From Craterostigma plantagineum (taxonomy: Eukaryota; Streptophyta; Magnoliopsida; Lamiales; Linderniaceae): a stretch of 64,000 nt of DNA. Both the position numbers and the translations under genes were made by a program. Numbering within the stretch: position 1 is the first letter of the stretch; every line of letters begins with the position of its first letter. Below the pieces are notes generated by a model that was given only the letters and a program-made list of their open reading frames with translations, was not told where the DNA came from and did not search any database. This document shows, one piece after another, positions 35,160-46,071 of this stretch. Where the stretch lies: the NCBI GenBank assembly GCA_027422505.1, contig JAPQWV010000028.1, forward strand, positions 2,084,001-2,148,000. Direction: 5' to 3'.

Positions 35160-35861
35160 ATGAATTCATCAAATAAGCTTCCTATGTTTAGCAGGGAAAA
35201 CTTCCTCGGATGGAAGATCAGAATGATGACACATCTCTCTGCACAAGACGATGAAATGGAAGAAGTGATAACCACGGGACCAATTATGACCATGAAGGTA
35301 AATTCAAGACACGCAGTGCATCCCAAAGAGCCGCAAGAAATTCACAAGGAAATAAGCGAGATGACCACAGCCGAAAGGAGGAAGGCAAACCTCGACAATA
35401 TTGCCAAAGACACCCTGTCCAAGACACTGGACATGGGAATATTCAGGGAGGTCATGACATGCCAAACCTCAAAGGAGGTATGGGCCAAGCTCTGCAAAAT
35501 ATGCGAAGGCGATGACCAGACGAGAGAAAATAAGCTCATCGTCGCCATTCAAAAATACGACGCCGTCAAGATGAAACCAGGGGTGACCATGACCAACTTT
35601 GAAGAACTCTTTTGCTCAATCGCCAACGATCTCTTGGCTCTAGGCAGAAAGCACGAAAACAGAGACGTAGCGATAAAATTCATGAAGGCACTTCCCAGAG
35701 AATGGGATGTAAAAACGATGGCCATACGCGAATCCAAGGACTTAAGCAAAATAATGCTTCATAATTTATTTGCAGATTTAAAAGCGTATGAATTCGAGCT
35801 CTTGATAAGACTGGAGGCGATACCGGTCCAACCGGTCAAAGCGTTGACCGTGGCACATTAA
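35160..35861 (+). CDS. Copia-type gag domain protein of element C, 233 aa
   Basis: An open frame starting with ATG 43 bases after the LTR; the frame is also open upstream, but earlier starts would lie in the LTR and primer site. It carries a UBN2-like gag domain: FSRENFLGWKIRM near the start, VWAKLCKICEGDDQTRENK, FMKALPREWDVK, and HNLFADLKAYEFEL near the end. There is no CCHC zinc knuckle and no linked protease, so it is shorter than usual copia gag. It presumably forms or joins particles of a helper element. The frame has no lesion, unlike every other gag in the window. Seen: frame and motifs. Inferred: particle role. Confidence 0.75.
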   Translation: MNSSNKLPMFSRENFLGWKIRMMTHLSAQDDEMEEVITTGPIMTMKVNSRHAVHPKEPQEIHKEISEMTTAERRKANLDNIAKDTLSKTLDMGIFREVMTCQTSKEVWAKLCKICEGDDQTRENKLIVAIQKYDAVKMKPGVTMTNFEELFCSIANDLLALGRKHENRDVAIKFMKALPREWDVKTMAIRESKDLSKIMLHNLFADLKAYEFELLIRLEAIPVQPVKALTVAH

Positions 35862-36084
35862 ATGTAAAGGTGAAGCCCACCTAAGCCCAATAAGCCCACT
35901 CTCAAGCCCAACATCACTTAGAAGAATTTGAAAGGGTTTAATACGTTGTCTTCTTCGTTTTAAATCCTATCATTCTCAGAGATCTTCTAAGTCCCAAAAA
36001 TTCCCAAACCTGAGTTAGCAAAAGCCTCACAGTCACAAACCAAATTCCAGTCAAACATCTACTAAATCACTCATAACTCATTCA

Positions 36085-36292
36085 ATGGCTCCACACAAGC
36101 AAGAGATGACCAGGACTATCCTCCAGATCAACTTCGAAGACGCGACGAGAGATCAAGACACCGATTTCTTTCATGTTCTTCAAGCTCTGAAGCAAACTGA
36201 GCTTCAGAAGTTTCTCGGGTGCTCATATGAGATATATCCAGATGCTCTATGAGAGTTCTTCGACTCTGCTATCGTCACCGACTAGGGGTGTG
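36085..36292 (+). pseudogene. Accessory ORF of element C, N-terminal part
   Basis: ATG at 36085 opens a frame MAPHKQEMTRTILQINFEDA that continues as FFHVLQALKQTELQKFLG. It has a TGA at 36250-36252 (probably from CGA), after which the same frame continues to EFFDSAIV and is cut by an inserted DNA element at 36293. The ATG follows 223 non-coding bases after gag. I do not recognise a domain family. Proteins of this build are, from memory, common beside copia sequences in Lamiales genomes. Confidence 0.55.
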
Positions 36293-36935
36293 CGTGGTGC
36301 GGTTTTGGATGGTTTTTGCCAATTTCACACCAAACTGCAATTTGCGGTTTTCCGAAAAAAGATTCTTGAATTGCGGTTTTTAAAAACCAATCCACATGTG
36401 CGGTTTTGAGCAGTTTGGACGGTTGCGGTGGGGTTTGCAGTTTTTCACTTATTGAAATAAAATACTTATATTTTAGTAAACAATACGTCCATTACTTAAG
36501 TAAAACAAATAATCAACAAAGACATACTACTATATTAGAACCAAAATATTGAAAAAATATTAAATCGTAACTTATGAGCTTATTTGACTTTGAAATATAA
36601 ATAGTGGCTCGAATTTTTTATTAGTCTTTGAGTCGTACTTATTTTAACCCTTATATATTTGGGTTGTCATTCCTAAAATAAATATTTATTAATCGAAAAA
36701 TGGAGTTTATATATAGTAAATAGTAAATATATAAATAGCATAAAAATTAAATATAATTATACGAAGAATTATTAATGCACTAGTAGTGCGGTTTGGTTCG
36801 ATGCGGTTTGTACCAAAAATCCACACCGAGCCATTATTACGGTGCGGTTTACTACATAAAATTACACCACGGTTTAAACGGTTAATTAACGTGTACGGTG
36901 TGGTGCAGGCGGTGCGGACGGTTTTTAAGTGTTGG
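36293..36935 (+). mobile_element. Small hAT-like insert in the accessory ORF (right end unclear)
   Basis: The left edge TAGGGGTGTGCG looks like a hAT-type terminus. The interior is non-coding and full of GGTGCGG and GCGGTTTT words. A matching inverted CACCCCTA end is not seen on the right; the protein frame resumes at about 36936 with GKAGSFDKL. It is either a decayed MITE or a truncated one. I found no clear 8 bp duplication. Confidence 0.4.
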
Positions 36936-39363
36936 GCAAGGCAGGTTCGTTTGATAAGCTGACCACCGAGAAGGTTCATGCAATGGCGGCAGTTCTCACC
37001 GGGGAAAAGATCAACTGGGGAGATATCACCTTTAATACCTTGGCTGCCATGACGCCGAACCAGAACATGCAGCTCAAAAATTATGCTCCTCAGATCTCTT
37101 ACCTGCTTTATCAGAAAGTCCAAAACTTGGGGCTAGTGAAGCCTCTCACTCTCAGTCAATTGGTCACGGCCGCTTACATAAGCCAATCTCCCATGACCAC
37201 CTCTCCAAAAGATACTACTAAAGCACCAGCAAAGGAACCGGCCAAGGAACCGGCAAAAAGAAGGCTTCAGATCAACCGTATGCATCGAAGCCTGGCAAGA
37301 AAAGGGCGGTGGAGAAGTCTAGGCAACCCAAACCGGCCCGGAAAAAGCTGGTTCTGACATCATCAAGTTCAAAATCAGATATACCCATCAACCAGGTGGT
37401 GGCCAAGAAGAAGTGGTCAAAGACAGCCACTAAGAAGGGCCCTATGGCACACTCTGAACAGCCAACAGTCGCTATTTTGGAACAAGCAACTGGTGGAGAG
37501 GCTGAGGTCACAGTCACATATGACAAATCGGAGATCACTCAGATTAAAGTATCACAACCCGATGAAGTCCCAGTCACCTCACCGATTGAACCAAGGGTTC
37601 AAGCTGTCTCTAAGGAAAAGAGCAGCGTTGTGATCAAGGAACCAGAGGCCATCCAGTCAGTGCCCACTGACAAAGGCAAAGGGAAGGCTCCAATCACTCA
37701 GTCTCCGAGCATCGACGAAACCGCATGGAGCCTAATCAGCGAAGAGATTGAGGAGGAAATCGCTGATCAAGTCAGGATTTTGACGATTGGGTTGCAGTTC
37801 GGTACACACCTTACAGTCGCAAGGTGTCAGCAGACCGGATGATAAGTGCCAAAAAGACTGAAAGCCAAGGTTAAATGCCTTGGCATCAAGTCAATAAAGA
37901 AACTTCTCCAGTCTACAGAAATCTAATGCCTGCTTCTCAAGATGACTACTCTGCAACCTTACATCAATGAGAGAATACAGCATTTCCAGCCAGAATCAAG
38001 AAGTGCACATCAAGATCTGGAAGTAATAGACATACTGGGGCGTGAAAAACTGAGCATGGAACATCGGTATGCTGTTGTCCCCAACGAAATTACTCAGATA
38101 GGACCGGTTACGACGTCAGTACAACCAATCCTCTCCGTACCGGTCCATGTATCTCAGCGAATCCCAATCTTTCCAGTTTTTCAAGTCCCTCAAGCCATGG
38201 CGACTAACACTCCATCAAGTCCAACTTTCATCGAAATTGCGTGAACTGGCAAATGTGTCAGTTGTGACCGGACTGCACGAGACTGAGGGGGAAATTCCAG
38301 TCTCTGCCGATGGAACCGGAAAATCTATTCCGGAAGAGGCAACAACAAACATGGAAAGAGTCTCAGTGGAAGTCCAACACACCGAGGAGGAAATTCCGGT
38401 CCAGACTCATGAAACTTAGATTCCCCGTCAGAAACAACCACAACAACTGCTCCTCACTTTTGAAGAAGTTGGAGTCTCAGTGGAGTTCGAAGGGACCTGA
38501 TGCAGACCTCCACTTACCTGATGCAGCTTTCACCTCGGGTCCTAACTCAGGAACAACAAACCGAAAACTACATCAGCTTCCGATTTAGCCTCCAGACCGG
38601 TACATGAACCAAAACCTTCGATGCCATCGCCACCACAACGAAGTGTGCCGGTTTTCCCGTCAGAACCCCAAGTCCCCATTCTCACAGACATGAGTGCCAG
38701 CGAAACGGAAATATCCATGGTAAAAGCCATGCATCGCCATATCATGCTAATTGAAAAGACAGCCGGCATCCACAGGGAGAAGGCCAGTGAACAGTTCCAC
38801 AACTTGAGAGAGAGCCTCAACCACATCCGAACTAACATCAGAGGAAGTGAGCATGTTGTAAAAGGAGAACTATCTGCGGTCAAGGCCCAGTTGGCTGAGA
38901 TCGTCCAACTGCTGGCAAAATAGGGGACCCCCCAGACCGGATCGGTTAATGATAAAAACGGGAAAGGAAGCACTGCAGGTGCTGGAACAAGCAGTACCGG
39001 GGGAACTGGGGGAAGAAGAAGGCCAAGTCAAACAGACAAGGCCAGACTACCAATCAACCAACTATCCTCTCGCAATCTCCACATCTCTCCACTCTCAGCT
39101 TCAGCCAACAGGATCCCAGAAGACTAAGGCCAGAGCAGCTAGTCATGCCAAACGATCAACTAGTCAATCCAAGACCAACGCTGGTATCTGAAGCTGGACC
39201 ACTCGAGGCCCTCTACAATCATGTCTCACTAAGACGTATTGCTTGCAATCTCACTGAAGAACAGGCAGCTGATCTGATCAGAATGGTGGACCTTAAGCGA
39301 GCAGCTTACAGGAATGTCAGAACGATGAAGGAGATTCAAGAGCTAGCCAAATCTAAGGACTAG
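36936..39363 (+). pseudogene. Accessory ORF of element C, middle and C-terminal parts
   Basis: Successive open pieces in changing frames: 36929-37357 (folded-looking, KAGSFDKLTTEKVHAM, EKINWGDITFNTL), 37309-37842 (Lys/Ser/Thr-rich, low complexity), 37942-38244, 38621-38923 (helical, coiled-coil-like, ending in AVKAQLAEIVQLLAK), then a Gly/Arg-rich part, and 39145-39363, whose stop lies 98 bases before the polypurine tract. A globular N-part, disordered Ser/Pro linker, coiled coil and basic Gly-rich end make up one plausible protein with several frameshifts. No enzyme motif, signal peptide or membrane helix is evident. Function unknown. Confidence 0.55.
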
Positions 39364-39462
39364 ATAGGCTAGCTAGACTGGTTATAATTGATTGGTAGTT
39401 TGTATCAAAGTACGTTTGATAAGAATGGAAGTCCTTCTGTTTGATTAAGTTTTTCAATCACC

Positions 39463-39475
39463 AAAAAGGGGAAAA
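39463..39475 (+). other. Polypurine tract of element C
   Basis: AAAAAGGGGAAAA, one base before the TG of the 3' LTR. Confidence 0.85.
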
Positions 39476-39476
39476 T

Positions 39477-40465
39477 TGTTAGATATCGTGAATTTAAAAA
39501 ATTCAGATTAACAGTTTTGGTGATTGTACCTAACTTAATAAGTATACTGATTAAGCCTAGAAAAAATCGGATAACAGTCAGCGCTGCTAGAGACCGGGAT
39601 CAAAACCGCAACCGGAAGTACACTGAAGACCGGACTACTGATTCTGAAAGTGCCACATGGACAAAGATTCAAATTATTTAAGGCGCGGCAAGTTGAAGAC
39701 TTCTAACAAACATTTAATTCAAGGCTGCCAGCAGGAGCCAAGTTGAAGTCAAGCCAAGCTTAAAAAGGAATAAAGCAAATGGCACAGCGCGAATTGCAGC
39801 AAAGACCGAACAGACCCATTTTGCGAAGAGACATTAAATGCATTGTCTGGTACACAGAGCTATCTCACAACGATATTCTTCATCAAGGCCAGCTATAAAT
39901 AGAAGAGAAGCAGGCTGAAGACCCCATGTCACCCACGACGAACTCTTACAACAAGAGAATTAGCTCAAGCGTCAAAGTTCTTTAGCAAGAAAAGAAATAG
40001 GTGTTGTCGTCCCTATACTTAACCACTGCAGTTCGTAAGTGAGTTTTTCTCAAGGGACTGTAAAAAGCTCTTGAAAGAGATGGACTGTAAAAATCTGTCT
40101 AGTGGTGTCTAGGAGTTTAGTTAGCTGAGTATAGTAGGGGGTTGTACTGTGTGAGTCTAGCTAAGGAGGTTGTACAACGAGGGTTGTAAAAGCCGAATCT
40201 TCTAGTGATACCTTCCTTGCGGGGAAGAAAGGGGAGACTAGGAGACTTTGCTCCGAACTTTCAGAAACAAACTCTGTGTTCTTTACAAAAAAACACACAC
40301 ACACATCACATCGCACGCCCGGTCTTGGTTCAAAACCGATCGGTATCACTTTCGCACAAGCCGCACTTAGAATATCGAGCACCGGTATCTAACCTTAACC
40401 GGTTAAGAACCGAAAAACAAGCGAGTGTTTACGCACCCCCTCTAAACACGTAACCGATCCTAACA
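39477..40465 (+). repeat. 3' LTR of element C (989 bp)
   Basis: TGTTAGATATCG to GATCCTAACA, followed by the target duplication ATGTA. It is 15 bases longer than the 5' LTR because of small indels. The small frames at 40161-40453 mirror frames in the 5' LTR and are not genes. Confidence 0.92.
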
Positions 40466-40591
40466 ATGTATTCCATAAATAAGTATTCAAATACAATATT
40501 CATATACACAGCAAATAATACATCGATTAAATACGTGCCATATTCATTTCATCCTCGAATGGCATTCCAAGTGCTCATCCCTAACACTGGT

Positions 40592-42690
40592 GTTGTGTGC
40601 ATAAACCATATGCTTTTAGAGTGAGCTTAGTGTGTTATCATGTTGGGGTGACAAATGACTTTTGGGCTGAAGCTATCGTAGTAGCATGTTATATTGTCAA
40701 CTGCTCACCGTGTTTCCGATCAATTTCAATATTCATGAGGAAGCATGGTTAGGTACTCCTAGGGATTACTCCAATTTAATATTGGTGGCAGTTTATATGC
40801 ACGTAAATGTTATAGCCTAGAGCTAAGAGGTGCATTTGTTTTGTTACGCTTTAGGGTGAAAGAATGTAAACTATATAATCCTGGCCCAAGTCATCCAATT
40901 TCGAAATTAGCAGAGATGTTACTTTTGCCAAATATATCTTGCAAAGAATCTTCTAATAATGGGAAGGAGGATGCCATACAGAACGAGCTGGAGCTCGAGA
41001 TCAACAAAGATTTTTCAGATGACCCTGCTACGGGTTCAACGGATCAAGAGGATGAGCCAGAGCCTGATTCATATCTTGTTGAAGATGAAAACCTCGAGCA
41101 GGAATAATCTATAGCCAGATACGGGAAATTCGACTACAAGAATTTAGTTTCGTATCCTTTATCAGTAGCACAAGAAACAAGTGAGGCGGCGAACCTTCTT
41201 CCGGTTCGAAGGCAGTTCACGATGTTAGTCTGATAAGTGGCTGTAGCGATGAATGAAAAAATGTATTCTCTGCACAAGACTGTTACTTGAAATCTTGTGG
41301 CGACGCCAATGAATAAAAAAATATTCGGATGTAAGTCGATCTTCAAGAAGAAAGAAGGTTTATCTGGTTCTGAAGATGCAATGTATAAGGCGTGATTAGT
41401 CGCCAAAACCTATAGTCAAGTGCAAGGTATTCCCTTTAATGATGTATTCTCACATTTCTTGAGATATAACTGTATTCGTGTATTACTTGCATTCATTACA
41501 ATGTATGATTCGGAGTTGGAATATCTTGACGTCAAGAAGGCGTTCTCACATGGCCATTTAGATTAACACATTTACAAGAAGCAACCTGAAAGACTTTGTG
41601 GTTAACGGAAAAGATATCCCAATTTTGCTTATTAAAGAAATACAAGACATGGTACAAACGTTAATTCTTTCATGTTGGGTCATGGTTTCTCCAGGAGAAG
41701 TATGATATTGATGTTTACTTTCAGAAGTTCAGTTCGTTCATTTATATTGTTATATGTTAATAACATGGTCATTGCGGCTAAGAATCTCATTGAAATTCAC
41801 AGGGTGTTGTTAAACGGTGAATTTGAGATGATGGATATCAGTTAGGAAGATTCATTGTATGGAGATTAGACGTGATAAAAGAGCCGGTGAGTTACAACTA
41901 ACCTAGGAATTTACCTCAAGAAGGTTTTGGAGAGATTAGGCATGCAAGATGCCAAACCAGTCAGTACTCCTCTAGCCATTTTAGGCTATTTACTACTCTG
42001 TCACCATCATCAGAAGAGGAAGAAGAGTATATAGCACGAGTTCCTTACTTGAATGTAATCGGCAGTACTATGTATGCAAATGTCCTAATATTTCACAAGC
42101 TATTAGCGTTGTTAGCAGGTGTATGGCTATTTCAAGGACAGAACACTTTCAATAGTGAAGTGGATCCTCATATATTTTAAGGGTAGTCTAAGTGCCTGTT
42201 TAGAGTTTGGCAAAACAATGATATTCTGGTTGGCTTCGTTGATTCACACTACGCCGATACGTCGATGATATCGATAAACAACGATCTCTTACATGTATGT
42301 ATTTCTATTAGAGGTTGTGAAGTTACCTCGAAAGTTACTCTACAACATGTAGTGGCGTTATTTACTACTGTAGCAGAATACATGACCATCACTGATGCAA
42401 TCAAATAAGCTTTATGGTGAGAGGAGTTTTTCAACGAATTAACTCAGCAACTGAGAGTTATTACTATTTATTTTGATAGTCAAAGTGGGATTCATTTGAC
42501 TAAGGATCGGATGTATCATGAAAGGACTAAGCATATTGATGTTAAGTATAATTTAAGTCGTGATGTCATTGCATATAAGGTGTTATAAACACGAAGGATA
42601 ATTATGTAGATGTGTTTACCAATAATCTTTCAGTTTCCAAGTTCAAGCATTGCTTGGATTTGATTGGTGTTTTAGAAAGGGTGAACTAGC
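40592..42690 (+). pseudogene. Copia H: integrase end, RT and RNase H
   Basis: Continuation of the copia pol cut at 30454. Words in order: FWAEAIVVACYIVN (integrase end, about 40660), CKLYNPGPSHP, then RT with LEYLDVKKAFSHGHLD (41510-41560), a YVDDM-like site near 41755 (now with changed bases), KYNFSRDVIAYKVL and ADVF-like RNase H end near 42610. Stops and slips are present every 50-150 bases, so this is one of the oldest insertions in the window. A spurious open frame at 40841-41107 is part of it. Confidence 0.85.
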
Positions 42691-42778
42691 CGATCCGGGC
42701 TAAAGGCCAGAGGGAGATAAAAGTATTACTGATTTAAGGTGGAGAAATTTACGGAACCAAAAGATCAAGTTTGAGGTT

Positions 42779-43324
42779 TGTTAATTTTCCCTTTTGTTCT
42801 TGTGCATTAATTGAGACCAAACAAAATGAAATTTGCAACGCGTGACAGCTAAGCAAGATAGAAGGCTGCTAACATTACATGATGGGAAGGGAAAATCATT
42901 TGATAGTTATTTTTCTTTAGGAGGGGTGCTAACTAGAATATTCAAAGAAAAGAACCATGCTTCTTTTTGTTTCGTCCACTTTGCAGATCGAGGTAATCCA
43001 TCTCCTATAAATAGACAGAGATAGAGCGAAAGACAACACACCACAACATAACAGATCTTCTCTCAGTTCGATTATTCTTCATTGGATATATTCGAAGTCC
43101 AAATAATTATATGGTTGTTTTTACTCACAGTCATTGTACTTGCCTTTCTACATTTCATCCTTACGAGGCGTACTTGTGTGTAACTCCGATTCGTAGATGT
43201 AGGTCATTCGGACAGAACCACGTAAAAATTCATGTGTTAACTATCCAATTTATTTATCTTCCTTTTATTTTGTTATCGTAATATTTTGAGAAATTATATT
43301 ATTGGGATTTAATATATCCTAACA
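42779..43324 (+). repeat. LTR of copia H (about 546 bp)
   Basis: It opens TGTTAATTTTCCC shortly after the pol end, has a TATA box (TATAAATA, 43006-43013) and closes ATATCCTAACA, giving TGTTA/TAACA ends. It is followed by more copia coding remnants instead of flanking DNA, and no primer binding site follows. It could be the 3' LTR of H, the 5' LTR of H', or shared after recombination. Confidence 0.65.
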
Positions 43325-43884
43325 GTACCAAAGGAGAATTTGCAGGTAATATCTTATACGATGCTTGAAGGGTTATACATGACCAAGACACTAGTAAACG
43401 AGCTCTATCTTAAGCAATTCACATTCATTTGGGTACAAGACTACAGATCCCCTGATGAACAAATAGACGTAATTCTTGATAGTAGAAATCCAAGATGAGG
43501 ATCAAACAAGTGTTCTGCCTAGAAGCTATTCAAATTCAAAGATACATTAATGTGTGGAGAGGAAGATCTCACATTTATTGATATGTTCGATCTGCTTTAA
43601 GTTCGACGATGATAAATAAAATCGGAAGGAAGGTTCATGACGTATCACAAGTAACCAAACTTATAATTAAATGAATGGGGCACAAGAGTGTAATAAAGCT
43701 GAAAACACTCTAGACTGATAATTCATTAGAGTTCTGTTTAAAAGATATTGATAGCTACTAGTCAAGCAGGAAGTACCATATACGTACAACAGTTCCAAAT
43801 CAATCTCGAGGTGCTTCAAGCTCTCTTTTTAATTAATCTGACGTGAGAATAGATGTGGACAAGAAGCACAAGAGCTTAAAGAAC
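43325..43884 (+). pseudogene. Copia H' gag and integrase remnants
   Basis: Very decayed copia coding DNA directly after the LTR. EGLYMTKTLVNELYLKQF (43360-43420) matches the copia gag core, and TDNSLEFCLKDID (43708-43750) matches the second catalytic region of integrase. Protease and most of integrase are missing. There is no usable frame. Confidence 0.7.
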
Positions 43885-44125
43885 TTAGAGTGTGTTTGGT
43901 TTATGGAATTTGGTGAGGAAGAAAATGAAAAGGAAAATTGGTTTTTGTGTTTGGTTCACTAGAGAAATAGGTGAGGAAAAGAAAAGAAAACTAAACTTAA
44001 GTTAATCTCAAAGCAAAAACCATAGAAAATCATTTTCTTCACCGAATGAAGAAAAAGCTAGTAGACATCATTTTCTCTCTAGTTTTCTTTTCCACATCGT
44101 TTCCCTCGAACACCCTTCAAGTTTT
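43885..44125. mobile_element. Possible MITE, about 240 bp
   Basis: Left end TTAGAGTGTGTTTGGTTTATGG and right end near CGAACACCCTTCAAG look like a degenerate inverted pair of the common GTGTTTGGTTT type. The interior is A/G-rich and then T/C-rich, so it could fold on itself. It interrupts the H' copia remnant. Target duplication not certain. Confidence 0.35.
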
Positions 44126-45200
44126 CTGGTTGTATAGCTTATGCTCATTTGAAGTAGGAGAAACTCTAGCATAGAGTCGTAAAATATATAATTTATAGAT
44201 TATCGAGATGGAGTTAAGCGAAATAAGCTATGACCCTGTGCTCAATGAAATGTAATGGCTGGGATAAACGATTAGTCTCGAACAGCAGAACAAATAAAAG
44301 AGTGAATAAGGATCATGGAGATTCAAAAGGTGACATGTGGCAGAGGAGAGTCATAAAGATGATATGCCTGAGCCTCAAATTGCAGAAACTCAACAACAAA
44401 CTGGTTGAAGAGTATGGTTCCACAAATTCTAATAATGAACTCGCCGGCTTTTTGCTAGGCAGGGATAGGGAAAACATTCAGACCGCCTGAAATATATGGA
44501 TATGAAGACTTATTTCAATGGCTACGCAATGACGGAGCGAAAACATAAATGAATTCGAGTTGAACTCATTTGCACAGGCTGCAAATGGGAAGTTGAGTTT
44601 GAAATAAAAAAAAATGCTATGATGGAAGAAATGAAGTCCCTAATAAATTTAGATTTGAGAAGTTGAAAAGAATCCTACAAATCAAAACATCATATATATA
44701 TATATAAATTGAGAAAGAAAGTTTGGTTGGATTCAAAGCTAGGGAGGTTTTCCTCAGCATGAAATTTTTGCTACAGACAGATTTTAAAAATTGTCTCTTG
44801 TGGCATATTCATGTATGATCTTAGAATTAAAGCATATCGACTTCAAGACAGCCTTTGTTTATGAGTTCATCTGCTTAAACTAGAGATTTGTAGAAACCAA
44901 GTAAACAATCATGAACTCGTTCCATATGAAAATTGGAGTGTGACGGAAAAGCGTATGATGGATTAAGAAATGCTTTAGTTCTGAAAATAGCCTTGAAGAA
45001 GTGCCGACGACGCGTAAAAGACATTGAAGAACGGTTGACACATGCATAACCAACCGGTAACAATGAGTGAGATGAAACCTTTACAGAAGTTGTGTTTATT
45101 TACCAGAAATGGTTTTTCTTTATCAAACTCGAGATTGCAATTGGAGCTGAACATCAAAGCTTATGCGGTACAGTCTTAAGAGAAGCTTATTGTTAACTTG
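44126..45200 (+). pseudogene. Copia H' pol remnant (linker and RT start)
   Basis: A decayed Tnt1-like segment: a charged stretch with SENINEFELNSFAQA-like words near 44540, KKMLWWKK, then LELKHIDFKTAFVYEF near 44830-44870, which corresponds to the RT LELEQLDVKTAFLHG region. Beyond about 44900 only fragments are recognised. Open frames such as 44230-44490 are not convincing genes. A short AT microsatellite lies at 44692-44706. Confidence 0.6.
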
Positions 45201-45540
45201 TAAAGGAACCATGTAATTAATTCCCATGAGCCAAATACCCTAACGCATCATCAATTTATCAAAAGGGACATCACTTTGTTCAAGTCCTCTAGCATAATAA
45301 ATACAAAATACGAAGAGTTTGCCAATTGACCAAAAATGAAGTCGAGGATTAACACTAACCCTGTTAAATAAATTCTACAATTGTTGTTCCTATTCGATGG
45401 GTGGTGATGAAATTGGTCCTTGAGGACTTTGGAAAAATAATATAAGATGCACAGAAATGGGAATTGATATATACAAACACAGAAACTCACGTGTAGTAGC
45501 TTTTGCTTTTATTGCTTGCTTTCTTTCTTTCTGGCTTTAC
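45201..45540. other. 3' flank of the topoisomerase gene
   Basis: AT-rich DNA downstream of the stop codon at 45541. It should contain the 3' UTR; AATAAA-like signals on the minus strand are plausible, but I cannot fix a cleavage site. No other gene is seen. Confidence 0.4.
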
Positions 45541-46029
45541 TTACATAGCAGCCTCAAGTGGCTCTTCTTCGACCTGTGGTGGTTTGGTGCGTTTTGGCCG
45601 ACCACATCTCCTTATGTCTTTACCCTTTAGCAGTTCCAAAGCCTTCTCTAGCGTTATCTCATTTGGCTTCAAACTCTGCTTTAACAAACCAATTGTTGAG
45701 TCAAATTCTGTAATGTTATCACTTATAAGATGTTGAAAGAAAACGAGTCTTGCCTTGGGAAGAGAAGCTATGGTACGTCTGTGCCTAATGGAAAATCCAA
45801 CCTTTGCAAGCTTCAACACCACTGGTTGGCCATCGTCAGGGTGGTTTCCCTGGATTACAATAGCGACGTCTGATTATATTGCAACGAAATATATGAGAAA
45901 GAAAAACGAACCAGTATCACTGGATATTTCAGCAGCTCAAGTGCTTGTTCCAATGTGATGGAGTCCACATCCTTGATCTTCATATGGAGACAAAGTAAGT
46001 ATATATGTTTGGCAGAAAGATAATGAAAT

Positions 46030-46071
<42 letters not shown>

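Larger units (their letters stand above)
34141..40465 (+). mobile_element. Element C: complete non-autonomous LTR retrotransposon, 6,325 bp
   Basis: All structural hallmarks are visible: paired LTRs (34141-35114 and 39477-40465, TGTTAG to CTAACA), a tRNA-iMet binding site at 35117, a polypurine tract at 39463-39475, and a perfect 5 bp target duplication ATGTA (34136-34140, 40466-40470). The interior codes for a copia-type gag domain and then accessory protein(s). No protease, integrase, RT or RNase H motif occurs in any frame. It must have moved using enzymes of another element. It is inserted in solo LTR A and so is among the younger insertions here. Confidence 0.92.
30455..40586 (-). mobile_element. 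Solo LTR A (about 2.06 kb of its own sequence), split by B and C
   Basis: Read on the minus strand it starts TGTTAGGGATGAG at 40586 and ends GGGTTCCCCAACA at 30455. Flanks are GTGGT (30450-30454) and CTGGT (40587-40591), a 5 bp duplication with one mismatch, exactly where the copia H integrase is cut. Own segments: 40586-40471, 34140-33412 and 31677-30455; the rest is element C and LTR B with their duplications. Continuity over B is shown by alignment to B itself. A GC-rich block with a duplicated unit (31080-31365) is private to A. No coding capacity; I cannot assign it to copia or gypsy. Confidence 0.8.

Noticed and set aside
40841..41107. An 88-codon acidic frame
   Set aside because: It is a chance open stretch in the decayed integrase-RT linker of copia H.
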